A stretch of 46,339 nucleotides of DNA from Methanomicrobiales archaeon (GTDB lineage Archaea; Halobacteriota; Methanomicrobia; Methanomicrobiales; Methanospirillaceae). Of the stretch, positions 16,020 through 25,000 are shown piece by piece. Numbering within the stretch: position 1 is the stretch's first letter; each line of letters starts with the position of its first letter. The position numbers and the translations under genes are program-made. The notes beneath the pieces are model-generated. The model was not told where the DNA came from. It made no database searches and saw only the letters and a list, made by a program, of their open reading frames with translations. Where the stretch lies: assembly GCA_012729535.1 (NCBI GenBank), contig JAAYCY010000056.1, positions 1 through 46,339 on the forward strand, written 5' to 3'.

Positions 16020-19000
16020 TTACCCCTCTTCAGATTTTATTCGTTGAAAATGTCCAATCACCATGTTGGACAACTGCATAACTGAATATTCATGAGATTC
16101 ACTATATTCAGGAGCGATAAGATAAATCTCTTTTACCAAGGACTTATATGAATTATATTCTAACAAATGCATGAGAATATTATCTAACGCCCTATCAGGT
16201 AATGATGAATTTTTTAATGCCGTAATAAATTCCTTAATTGCAATGACAAATTCATCATCGCTTTTGCACTGTTCCTTGAGAAATATAAGACCATTTGCTA
16301 AATCAATAGATTTTTCATATATACCGAGAGCTATTTCACTACACCCGTTAATTATCAGTAATCCTGGGTGAAAGAAAAAATCACTTAACTCTTTTCTGCA
16401 AGAACCAGAAATTTGATTTAATAAATCATGATCAAAAAAATCAATTGATTGGAAATAATTCCACCATATAATGGGGGTATTTGATTCCCGAATATTAATT
16501 ATTTCTGACTTCTCCCTGGCTTTAAGATATGCTAATAATCGTTGTTTGAAAAAATCTTCGCCTAACTTGACACCTTCACGTGAGTAGGTAAGGATATCAT
16601 AATACGCACGTCTTCTTCTTTCAGCGATGTAGGTATACACATAATTAATAAGATGCTCACCACAAGAAAAAACAGTTTCAGTAAAAGACGATTCTTCATT
16701 TCGACAAGATTTGATAATATTATCAATTTCGATAGGACTGAGATACTTCTTCAAATAATTAAAAAATTGTAAATAAACCTGATTCCGTTCGATTTGGGAT
16801 AATATTATTTTATACTTCTGAATTTTTGAATACATCACAAAATAATGATCAATAATCCCAAGAATGGTCAATTGATATAAGGCCCTTTCCACCTCTTCTT
16901 TGGAGATTTTGTGGGAAACATCGTTGATCTCAATTTCTTCAAAATCATCTGGAACAATCTCGATCGCATTATCTTTAGGATAATTGTCTAATGTGGAAAA
17001 AAGATATTTAAAAATTTCAAATTCAAATTGACTTCCTTTAAAACTATTCACTAAAAAAAATGCATTTCTAACAATATCCGGATGATTTGTATAATGGATT
17101 GGTAGTAAATGCTGAATCTTGTTTTCGATCTCTGAAAAGGGTGTTTTTATTGCATTAAAAAGTTCATCTGATATTTCAGGATATTCATCAGTAAATATTA
17201 GTACACATTTCGAAGGCTTTTTGTCCCTACCGGCTCGACCCGCTTGCTGATAAAAATCTTCAGCAGATTGAGGCAAAATATAATGGATTGTGAACCGAAT
17301 ATCGGGTTTATCTATCCCCATACCAAAGGCACTTGTACAAACCATTAAGGGGATTTTTCCAGATATAAAATCATCTTGAGTTTGATTTTTTATTTTTTTC
17401 CAAAGTTGTTCCGGAATGTTAGTATTAGGAGGTTTTCCAGAATATAATCCAATTTTTCCTTCAAAATGGCTCTGAATACTATTCCTTAAACTCTCTATGC
17501 CAATATCTTTTGATTTTACAAAATTTGTGAAAATTAGCCCACACCCGCCATTAGGGGTAATATGGCCTTTAAGTTCATCGAATTCGATAAGTAAACTTTT
17601 CATTCGTTCATTTGGGGAGGTTAATACAAATTTATATGATAATTCTTTGCGTTCAAAAGAAAAGGGTTCAATTATTGCTTCTTCATCAGATAAATCAAGT
17701 TCATTTACAATGTCTTTAAGAACATTATAAGATGCAGTACCAGTTAATCCAAAAAAAACTGGCATAAATGCCCCTTTTTCTTGAGTACTACGTTGAATAC
17801 GTTTTTTGATATTAAGATAGGAGGGACGAAAATCATGACCCCACAAACTCATGCAATGAGCTTCATCAATTACACAATAGGTAATGGGCACATTTGTTAA
17901 ATCTTGAACTAATTGGTTTGAAAAACCCTCGATCTGTAATCTTTCGGGGGCAATGAAAAGATATTGAATATGACCTTTTGAAAATTGATTTAGAATCCTC
18001 TCTTTATCTTCTTCATTCATCGTACTATTGATTTCCCCGACAGAATGTATGCCATAACTTTTAAGATTAAAGGTCTGGTCTTTCATCAGGGAAATAATCG
18101 GATCAATAATTATTATTCGGCCAGGTTGAAGAAGGGCAGAAAGTTGATAGCATAATGATTTTCCTGCACCTGTAGGAAGTAGGCCGATTACTGGTTCTAA
18201 CGATAATGCACGATCAATTATCGCAACCTGTCTCTCTCTGAATTTCTCTTTTCGAAATAAATTATTTAAGAAATAGTCCAGCGATTCTTTCCGGTTATCT
18301 GAAATTCTCCCATGAATTTTTAGAGGATTAGCAGGTAACAATGTCTCGCGATAATCCTGACGGATATAACAAGGACAGACTACTCCTGAACGAGATTTAG
18401 AAAAATCAACCCAATATTCAGAGGAATGATAATAATAGTAAACGATATCGCCATTTTCGGTTCCTAATTTTACGGAATAGTGCTTATTTTTAAGATCATA
18501 TAGTTTTAGAATCGCATCTATTGTCTTATTAATCGAATTCAATATTGGTTCAATGCCAAGTTTTTGTTGGTCGATAATAATAATATCGGTTTTTCCTTTT
18601 CGGATATACTGGCCAATTATATACAACAATTGGGCTTCTATTATTGGAAACGAAATCAGGTTAACAATTGCGTTTCTTCTACTTTGATCGTATTCGCGAA
18701 GTCTTTTTGCGGTTATTAATATCGAATCAGAAATCTCTTTGACGATAATATCCCTGATCTTTTTTACCTGGTTTCTCGATGCATCATTCCAACTATAATC
18801 ATTAGAATTGGGATCTTTTATTAAGGGGATTCGTATTACTGTGTATCCTTCTTTTCGTAATTCCGCGTCCCTTTTTATGTCATCTTCGATTTGGTGTTGA
18901 TGATGCTCTTCATCAATCTCAATAATTATTTTTTCCGGAGGTTTGAAAATGAAAGGTAAATTAACTAAGAAATCAACCCTTTCCTCTCTTTGTTCTTTCC

Positions 19001-19619
19001 TAGTGATTATTGAATCTATATGAACTTGAGGGAGTATAAAAAGTAACAACCTTTTATCAGGAAGTTCCTCTTGAAGGAGATCAAGGAATTTTTTTTCTTG
19101 TTCACCATCAGTTATTGCTTTATACCAATCGATTATTTTGTCGACTTCGTCATCAGTTGTAAGTAATTCAGGGATTAAACATACCTTAAAAAAGTTTGAT
19201 AATAAGGATTCGATATCAGTGGATACAAGAAACTCAATATTCCCAGCACTTGATAATGGATTTAAATCGTTGGAAGTATCAAAAAATATTTTTTCTTTAA
19301 TCGAATCAATTAAAACAGTTTTTTCGGTATCAATAAAACAAGGAGCAGGTCGACCACGTGTGGCTAATTTAGTTAAAATAGATGCAATAAATTGGTTTTC
19401 TGGATCAGATTCAATTTCTGAAATAGTTGAGGTATCATATAAAAACCCATGATGATGACTGAATAGATTTTGAATTATATCATCAGAGAAGCCTTTGCCA
19501 TCTGTTAGAATTTTTATAATAGAAGGAGCGGCAAAAGTGGCTGTGGCTTTTTCATTTTTTAACCATGGGCAAATATTATTTTTTGAAACCATTTCGTGAC
19601 CAATTCTTCGATTATTCAA
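16020..19619 (-). CDS. Vsr/DUF559-like nuclease fused to RecQ-family helicase (1199 aa)
   Basis: After an N-terminal region of unknown type, residues about 205-275 carry a DUF559/Vsr-like endonuclease pattern: V-D-F-L-V, then I-I-I-E-I-D-E-E-H-H, then a conserved-looking R-K-E-G-Y-T-V-I-R-I-P strand. A RecQ-type helicase starts near 460: R-E-R-Q then Walker A P-T-G-A-G-K-S near 480, D-E-A-H-C-M-S-L-W-G-H-D-F-R-P near 585, G-L-T-G-T-A, and Q-Q-A-G-R-A-G-R-D near 792. RecQ enzymes unwind DNA 3'-5'; here the N-terminal nuclease suggests cutting coupled to unwinding. The C-terminal 350 residues look helical. It is AT-rich, opposite in strand to the flanking defence genes, and cotranscribed with the tail-anchored gene. 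Fusion architecture is clear; a role in defence is inferred from the setting. Confidence 0.8.
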   Translation of the reverse strand: MNNRRIGHEMVSKNNICPWLKNEKATATFAAPSIIKILTDGKGFSDDIIQNLFSHHHGFLYDTSTISEIESDPENQFIASILTKLATRGRPAPCFIDTEKTVLIDSIKEKIFFDTSNDLNPLSSAGNIEFLVSTDIESLLSNFFKVCLIPELLTTDDEVDKIIDWYKAITDGEQEKKFLDLLQEELPDKRLLLFILPQVHIDSIITRKEQREERVDFLVNLPFIFKPPEKIIIEIDEEHHQHQIEDDIKRDAELRKEGYTVIRIPLIKDPNSNDYSWNDASRNQVKKIRDIIVKEISDSILITAKRLREYDQSRRNAIVNLISFPIIEAQLLYIIGQYIRKGKTDIIIIDQQKLGIEPILNSINKTIDAILKLYDLKNKHYSVKLGTENGDIVYYYYHSSEYWVDFSKSRSGVVCPCYIRQDYRETLLPANPLKIHGRISDNRKESLDYFLNNLFRKEKFRERQVAIIDRALSLEPVIGLLPTGAGKSLCYQLSALLQPGRIIIIDPIISLMKDQTFNLKSYGIHSVGEINSTMNEEDKERILNQFSKGHIQYLFIAPERLQIEGFSNQLVQDLTNVPITYCVIDEAHCMSLWGHDFRPSYLNIKKRIQRSTQEKGAFMPVFFGLTGTASYNVLKDIVNELDLSDEEAIIEPFSFERKELSYKFVLTSPNERMKSLLIEFDELKGHITPNGGCGLIFTNFVKSKDIGIESLRNSIQSHFEGKIGLYSGKPPNTNIPEQLWKKIKNQTQDDFISGKIPLMVCTSAFGMGIDKPDIRFTIHYILPQSAEDFYQQAGRAGRDKKPSKCVLIFTDEYPEISDELFNAIKTPFSEIENKIQHLLPIHYTNHPDIVRNAFFLVNSFKGSQFEFEIFKYLFSTLDNYPKDNAIEIVPDDFEEIEINDVSHKISKEEVERALYQLTILGIIDHYFVMYSKIQKYKIILSQIERNQVYLQFFNYLKKYLSPIEIDNIIKSCRNEESSFTETVFSCGEHLINYVYTYIAERRRRAYYDILTYSREGVKLGEDFFKQRLLAYLKAREKSEIINIRESNTPIIWWNYFQSIDFFDHDLLNQISGSCRKELSDFFFHPGLLIINGCSEIALGIYEKSIDLANGLIFLKEQCKSDDEFVIAIKEFITALKNSSLPDRALDNILMHLLEYNSYKSLVKEIYLIAPEYSESHEYSVMQLSNMVIGHFQRIKSEEG

Positions 19620-19657
19620 ATAACCAACTCAGGTATTTAGATATTGATTCATCGTAA

Positions 19658-19670
19658 TTTATATTTATAC
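19658..19670 (-). promoter_or_regulatory. TATA-like box for RecQ-nuclease operon
   Basis: On the minus strand TATAAATATAAAT lies about 40-50 nt before the ATG at 19619, allowing a leader of about 15-25 nt. The rest of 19620-19783 is AT-rich and without a gene. Confidence 0.5.
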
Positions 19671-19783
19671 TGACATCTTTATTTTTATTTATTTAATCGG
19701 TATAATATTCAAAATTCAAATACGATATAGAAAATTATTTCTAAATAAATTATTAGGAGAATCTTAAACAAGATTAGAAAAGA

Positions 19784-19905
19784 GGGGAACCTGGGTTTTT
19801 CCGGAACATCGGAACGATCAGGTGGTGGTGAATTGACTATAGAAATCAGGGTGCCCGAGGTTGCACCCTGCCAGTATTATGAAGGACCGGTATCGGGCCG
19901 GTCCT
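19784..19905 (+). repeat. 122-nt direct repeat, copy 2 (right flank of RecQ module)
   Basis: Partner of 14813-14934 in the same orientation, about 92% identical. It carries the same leader, the same GGTGGTGAA ribosome site and TTG start, and the same terminal inverted repeat (AGGACCGG 19883-19890, CCGGTCCT 19898-19905). The interval between the copies contains exactly the microprotein, coiled-coil and RecQ-nuclease genes. Confidence 0.85.
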
Positions 19906-20336
19906 CCATGCTCCCCGAGCCGTGTATCACGGCACATACGTGTCGCATCGCTTACAATAACCGGCTTTCGAAAACCGGTCAGACTTTTTCAGGAAGATAT
20001 CTTCCCGATGATCGAGAGTGCTCCGGCTGCAAGATCAGGAGGGGGATAATCCTCCTCCTCCATATGCAGAGCACCGATCACCTCGCTGGCAAAAATAAGC
20101 GATTCATATGCCAGGCTGCGGTACTTCATCCAGGTTATCACGAGCCCGATACCATTAAGAACAGCTGCTCCGGTAGAGACCAGAGCCAGGGCGAGATTAC
20201 CATCCATCATACTCACCTCCTCCCAGGGCAACCACTTCAGAGACCTGCATCGGACCAGCGGCATAGGTACGGCTGTTTTCTGTGGTATTATTACTCCGGG
20301 TTTCGGTTGAGAGAGACACCTGGCCGGTCCCGTTGA
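19833..20336 (+). pseudogene. Cysteine-containing small element gene, probably chimeric after about residue 70
   Basis: From the TTG at 19833 (good GGTGGTG site) the frame is open for 167 codons, but only the first 70 or so look like protein: L-T-I-E-I-R-V-P at the start, then C-I-T-A-H-T-C and C-S-G-C, a possible zinc site. Beyond about 20040 the frame runs antisense through the better-supported minus-strand membrane genes (19989-20210 and 20197-20766), so that part is probably not real. The natural C-terminus seems lost, or the real gene overlaps the end of the minus gene tail to tail. Function unknown. Confidence 0.4.
19989..20210 (-). CDS. Small membrane protein (73 aa)
   Basis: The start is set at ATG 20210 because GGAGGTGAGT lies immediately upstream, inside the last codons of the preceding gene; longer readings to 20264 lack such a site. 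The protein has one hydrophobic stretch (L-A-L-A-L-V-S-T-G-A-A-V-L-N-G-I-G-L-V-I-T-W) after four residues, then a charged tail with E-E-E-D and P-P-P. It overlaps the upstream gene by 14 nt, so it is the third member of a coupled minus-strand operon. Family not recognised. Its 3' end overlaps a plus-strand gene fragment, so the last 15-20 residues may not be original. Confidence 0.5.
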   Translation of the reverse strand: MMDGNLALALVSTGAAVLNGIGLVITWMKYRSLAYESLIFASEVIGALHMEEEDYPPPDLAAGALSIIGKISS

Positions 20337-20766
20337 TCAGTATCCTGGACCGGGTTCCTCCTTCTCCTACCTGTTTGGTCGAAATGATCTGTCCGTTCTG
20401 CATCAGCCCGGATGAGGCAAGATCTTCTGATCGCCTCTCCTCATTCTTTGTCCCCATGAAGGAACAGAGGAACGAGGAAACATCCGGTATCCGGTAGTTC
20501 CCGGCATACTCATCATACCCGATTGCTCCCGAACTGTTCACCCGGATGGTGGATTCAACCGGTCCGGTGAACCGGAGATCCCGGGAGAGGACCGCCCGCT
20601 CATCAGTGAAGAGATGCTGACTGTACGACTGGTTCAGCCCGATGAATGATCCGGACAGCAAAGCCGCTCCATCACAACTGATGGAGGTTGAGATCATATC
20701 AGCCTGAGAGAACTGCCATCCAATAAAGAGACAGATCGCCCCGGCTATTACGTAGTACCAATTCAT
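20197..20766 (-). CDS. Membrane-anchored, probably extracellular beta-rich protein (189 aa)
   Basis: The second ATG (20766) is chosen because GAGG is 6 nt before it; the first ATG (20772) sits directly against that site. Residues 4-16 (Y-Y-V-I-A-G-A-I-C-L-F-I-G) form an N-terminal membrane segment. The rest is rich in Ser, Thr, Gly and Asn with alternating strands and several N-x-S/T sites, typical of archaeal surface or virion-spike proteins. Two cysteines (about residues 31 and 102) could form a disulphide. It lies between a soluble-looking protein (20809-21312) and a small membrane protein. I suspect envelope or virion components of the host element, but no family is recognised. Confidence 0.55.
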   Translation of the reverse strand: MNWYYVIAGAICLFIGWQFSQADMISTSISCDGAALLSGSFIGLNQSYSQHLFTDERAVLSRDLRFTGPVESTIRVNSSGAIGYDEYAGNYRIPDVSSFLCSFMGTKNEERRSEDLASSGLMQNGQIISTKQVGEGGTRSRILINGTGQVSLSTETRSNNTTENSRTYAAGPMQVSEVVALGGGEYDGW

Positions 20767-20808
20767 TCCCATACCTCGGAAAGGGAAAAAAGGGGGTATT
20801 GTATCTGG

Positions 20809-21312
20809 TTATGCGAGTGCAACTATCGTGTCAGCCCAGGTCTCAAGCCCGGTCCGGATGGCATCAGCCTCATAAGATGAGAGGGTGACGGAATCACGGG
20901 CAAACCGGACCGAGTAGAGCTCACCGTTGGAGTGATGGCACTTGAGGGTGCAGCTGAACCGGTCCTCTGAGCTGTCATGGGACGGGGTGCCCCCCATTGC
21001 GGTATTCAGGGCGGTGGTGGCAACGATGGTGCTGACATCAGTGTTGAAGGCTGACGGAGTCGGAGCCTTGATGCTGATGGTCCCGACAGTCTTGGCCTCG
21101 TTATTCTCATAAATGACCCGGCCGGTATAGGACTCTGATGCCTTCGAGACCCCAGGGAGGGTTACTCCGGCCTGTTCATAGGACGTACATCCCCACGGAT
21201 TATTGGTCAGGATGTCGTCGATAATTGAGGTGAAGGCTGCCATACTGTCAATGGGAGCTGCAAGCTCCCTGACTGCAGTCTTCACCGTTGCAGTCTGTGT
21301 GAAATCTGCCAT
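20809..21312 (-). CDS. Unknown 167-aa protein, first gene of GC-rich mini-operon
   Basis: The start is placed at ATG 21312 (M-A-D-F-T-Q-T-A) with AGGGG about 10 nt upstream; the longer frame to 21342 would run into the leader hairpin. The protein is soluble-looking, Ala/Ser/Thr-rich, with T-L-P-G-V-S-K-A-S-E-S-Y-T-G-R-V-I-Y-E-N and strand-like segments alternating with helices, ending in a helix (A-D-A-I-R-T-G-L-E-T-W-A-D-T-I). Size and composition would suit a small structural protein such as a capsid or matrix subunit, but there is no motif evidence. A TATA-like box and a stem-loop leader lie upstream. Confidence 0.6.
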   Translation of the reverse strand: MADFTQTATVKTAVRELAAPIDSMAAFTSIIDDILTNNPWGCTSYEQAGVTLPGVSKASESYTGRVIYENNEAKTVGTISIKAPTPSAFNTDVSTIVATTALNTAMGGTPSHDSSEDRFSCTLKCHHSNGELYSVRFARDSVTLSSYEADAIRTGLETWADTIVALA

Positions 21313-21328
21313 GTTCGATAGACCCCTG

Positions 21329-21344
21329 CCGTGATTTCTCACGG
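21329..21344 (-). promoter_or_regulatory. Leader stem-loop with GAAA tetraloop
   Basis: On the minus strand CCGTGA-GAAA-TCACGG forms a perfect 6-bp stem with a GNRA tetraloop, just upstream of the ribosome site of the gene at 20809-21312. It should sit at the very 5' end of the mRNA given the TATA box at 21366-21373, so it may stabilise the transcript or be a protein-binding site. Confidence 0.6.
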
Positions 21345-21365
21345 CTGAATAGAAATTGGCGGGAG

Positions 21366-21373
21366 TATATAAA
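21366..21373 (-). promoter_or_regulatory. TATA box for GC-rich mini-operon
   Basis: Minus-strand TTTATATA in otherwise GC-rich DNA, about 25 nt before the leader stem-loop. It is the clearest archaeal core promoter in the window on sequence alone. Confidence 0.65.
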
Positions 21374-21534
21374 TGGTTGAACCGGGATCAGGAATGAGAG
21401 GAGGAGAGAGGTGGGATGAGGGAATGGAGCGACAGAAGCGACAATTGAGAATAATTCATTTAAATGATTCTTTAAAGGGATAATGATCAAGAATTTTGTA
21501 ACTGCACCAGTTTAAAAAAGAAATTCATATTTGG

Positions 21535-21542
21535 TTTAAAAA
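21535..21542 (+). promoter_or_regulatory. TATA-like box of the BREX-3 operon
   Basis: TTTAAAAA lies about 20 nt before the ATG of brxF (21558). No ribosome site precedes that ATG, so the transcript is probably leaderless, as for the other defence cassette. The composition switch from GC-rich backbone to AT-rich cargo is near 21430-21500. Confidence 0.5.
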
Positions 21543-21557
21543 TCAAAACTATTTTAT

Positions 21558-22028
21558 ATGGACTTACAAGTCCTCAGAGATATTGAAAAAAATAATACTG
21601 GATTGTTCTGTTTAATAGGCCCGTCAGGTTCAGGCAAAACTTCTCTTCTTAAAGAAATTTCTGCAAGTATTAATTGTAAGATCATTAATCTTAATCGATT
21701 CATTTCTGAAAAGATATATACCGATGAACTAAACCCAGATTCACAAAATATAGATTTATTTCTCCGAAATCATGCTCGGAAAGAGTGGAGTAATACAATT
21801 TGTTTGGACAATACTGAAGTGATTTTTTCTAAACCCTTTAACGATTTACTACCTTTTTCAATGTTTTCGAGTATTAGTAAAAATATGAAAATAATCATGA
21901 CTGTTTCAGCACGAATTCAAGGTGATCTCATTTATTTTGGAGATATTGGCCATGTAGATTATAAAAAAATCAGCAGAAAAGACATTGATGCACAAATTTT
22001 CTCATTAGATACAGAACGGTGGATTTAG
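21558..22028 (+). CDS. brxF: BREX-3 P-loop protein BrxF (156 aa)
   Basis: A small ATPase-like protein with Walker A G-P-S-G-S-G-K-T at residues 21-28. Its length, P-loop and position directly before a large BrxC-type ATPase fit BrxF, the first gene of BREX type 3 systems. The stop is 10 nt before the brxC ATG, with a GGGGGG ribosome site between. BREX systems stop phage replication and use methylation to mark self; BrxF's exact role is not established as far as I know. The call rests on P-loop, size and gene order. Confidence 0.82.
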   Translation: MDLQVLRDIEKNNTGLFCLIGPSGSGKTSLLKEISASINCKIINLNRFISEKIYTDELNPDSQNIDLFLRNHARKEWSNTICLDNTEVIFSKPFNDLLPFSMFSSISKNMKIIMTVSARIQGDLIYFGDIGHVDYKKISRKDIDAQIFSLDTERWI

Positions 22029-22038
22029 GGGGGATTCT

Positions 22039-25000
22039 ATGAAGTATAAGGATATAGTCCAATTCGATTCAATTGAAGGAACGATTCAGTTAAGAGATGC
22101 TGATGAACTGGCAGGCGCCGAGAGGCTAGTAAAAACTTTTGTGATATCTCAAGGAATGGCCGAAAAACTGGTGGGTCAAATCATACCACAATTGAGTTTA
22201 ACTACGACAATAGATCGAAAAGGCCTGTTTATTGTGGGTAATTATGGGACTGGTAAGTCTCATATGATGTCTGTCCTTACGAGTGTACTTGAGTATCCTA
22301 ATATTTACAAATATATTGCAAATGAAAAGGTCCGAAATGAAATTGAACCATTATCGGGAAAGTATAAAGTAATCAGGACAGAAATCGGGGCAGTAAAAAG
22401 ACCAATTCGCGATATTTTTTGCAGTGTTCTGGAAACAGAACTAGAGAAAATAGGAGTCAATTACAAATTTCCAGCTGCCGATGAGACAAAGAAAGCGAAT
22501 AATAAAGATGATCTCATTGCCATGATGGGAGCATTTCAAGTAAAATATCCCGATACTGGATTGATATTTGCTATTGATGAAATGCTTGAATATCTTCGTC
22601 AAAGGCCTGAATTGGATCTCATTTATGATTTGATATTTTTGAGGGAATTAGGAGAATCCTGTAAATATTCTCATTTTAGGTTTTTAGCAGGCATTCAAGA
22701 GAGTTTATTCGAATCTCCCAGATTTCAATTTGCTGCAGATACTCTTCGAAGGGTAAAGGATCGGTATGAGCAGATACGGATAATGAAAGAAGACATCAGT
22801 TATGTTGTCTCTGAACGATTGCTTAAAAAGGATGATAAACAAAAAGCAATTGTCCGTGAACATCTTTCTCAGTATTCCTCATTATACTCCCAAATGGCTG
22901 AGCGCATGGAGGAATTTGTTTCACTGTATCCAATTCATCCATCATATATTGAGACCCTGGAGCTTTTGTTCATCGTAGAAAATAGACATATTTTGCAGTC
23001 AATTAGTAAAGATCTCACAGCCCTAATGGAGGAGAAAGTACCTCAAGATGCTCCAGGCCTTATCTCTTTTGATCGTTATTGGAAAGTTATGAAACAGGAT
23101 GTTTCGTTATTGTCTGACCCGAATATCCATAAAGTCATAGATAAAGGAACTGTACTTGAAAATCTCATTTCCCGTTCTTTTCCAAAACCCCAATATAAGG
23201 AAGCAGCACTTCGGATCATTCATGGGCTCCTGGTTGCTAGACTCCAAACGATCGATATTTATAAACCCACTGGCCTGACTTCAGAACAAATAAAAGATGA
23301 ACTGTGCATTTTTCTGAAAAGTATACCTGAAAAAGAATCGCAATTCCTCCTAACAACAGTTGAATCTATTATTAAAGATATTGTTACAACCGTTTCAGGG
23401 AAATTTATCTCTAAAAATGAAGAGAATAAACAATACTATATTGATTTAGAAAAGAGTGTTGATATTGATCTGCTCATTGAGGAGAAAGGTGCTGGTCTCA
23501 ATGATGATCAACTGGACAAATACTATTTTGAATCTCTCACCCGTTTGATGGATAGACCAGATACAACCTATGTTAGTGGATATCGTATCTGGGAGCATGA
23601 ACTCATATGGAAAGACCGTAATGTGGGTAGGATGGGATACCTCTTCTTTGGAGCCCCTAATGAGAGATCAACAGCCCAACCACCAAGAGATTTCTATCTT
23701 TATTTCATTCAGCCTTTTAATCCTCCAGTGTTTAATGATGAACATAAACCTGATGAAATCTTCTTTAGGCTCATTAAAAAAGATGATGCATTCATTGATG
23801 CACTTCGGAAATATGGTGGTGCCAGAGAGATGTCTGCTATTACAAATGTAAAAGACAGACAAGATTATGATAGGAAGGCTCAAGGATATCTCAAGGATAT
23901 TGTCCAATGGCTTAGTGCCAATATGGGTCATTCACTTGAAGTAACTTATCAAAGTCAAACAAAGAAACTGGTTGAATGGAGTAAGGAATCAACTATTCCT
24001 CTGGGCCCAGAGGTTCATCGTGCGATAAATGAAATCGCTTCTTATTGTGTATCTCCCCATTTCAATGATATATCTCCTGATTATCCTAAATTCTCAGTAA
24101 CTATCACCTCGACAAACCGGCATGATATGGTAATAGATGCCTTATCCTGGATAAAGGGGAGGACAACGAAATCAGGATCACAGGTATTAGCAGGACTTGA
24201 GTTAATGACTGAAGGAGTCTTAACTCCAGAAAAATCTCGATATTCACAATACATTCTCACTACTCTTTCTGAAAAACAAGGTCAAGTAATAAACCGTCAG
24301 GATCTGATAGGGTTATTAAATGGTGTTGAATATGATAAGAAATTTAGGATAGAGCCTGAATTGTTTATGGTTGTCTTATCAGCACTCGTTTGGAGAGGTT
24401 CTATTGTAATCTCATATGTGCATGGAAAAATCGATGCCAGTAATGTCGATACAATGGCAAAAATGGCTGGAGATGACCTTATTGCCTTCAAACATCTTGA
24501 ACCTCCGAAAACGACTCCAATCGAATTATTAGAATATCTTTTTACAACCATTGGTCTTCGACCTGGAGAAATTTCAAATCCAGCGACACAGGAAAGTGCA
24601 GTTGAATCATTACAAAGAAAGGTAGAACAAGAAGCCAAAAACATTGCAGTAGCTCTTGATCAACTTAATAAACGTGTCACTATTCTTTCTGAACCTCTTC
24701 CTTCAGATGAAGTGATGTCTTCACTCATTATTGAATTAAAACAAGGGAAAGAACTCCTTGAATCACTCCGCAGATTTAACAGTGTGGGTAAATTAAAAAA
24801 TTTCAATCTTTCCCGTGATGATGTTGATCTCATTAAAAAATGCATCACCTCGCTACAGATTATTTCAGAATACTCCCGATTAATCAACGAGTTAAACCCG
24901 ATTACCTCATATATTCAGCAAGTTAGTATCATCCTTCCAACACTGGAAGGAGAAGAGATCAGGAAGGAAATAGATAACGCAAGATCCAAGATTCGATGTT

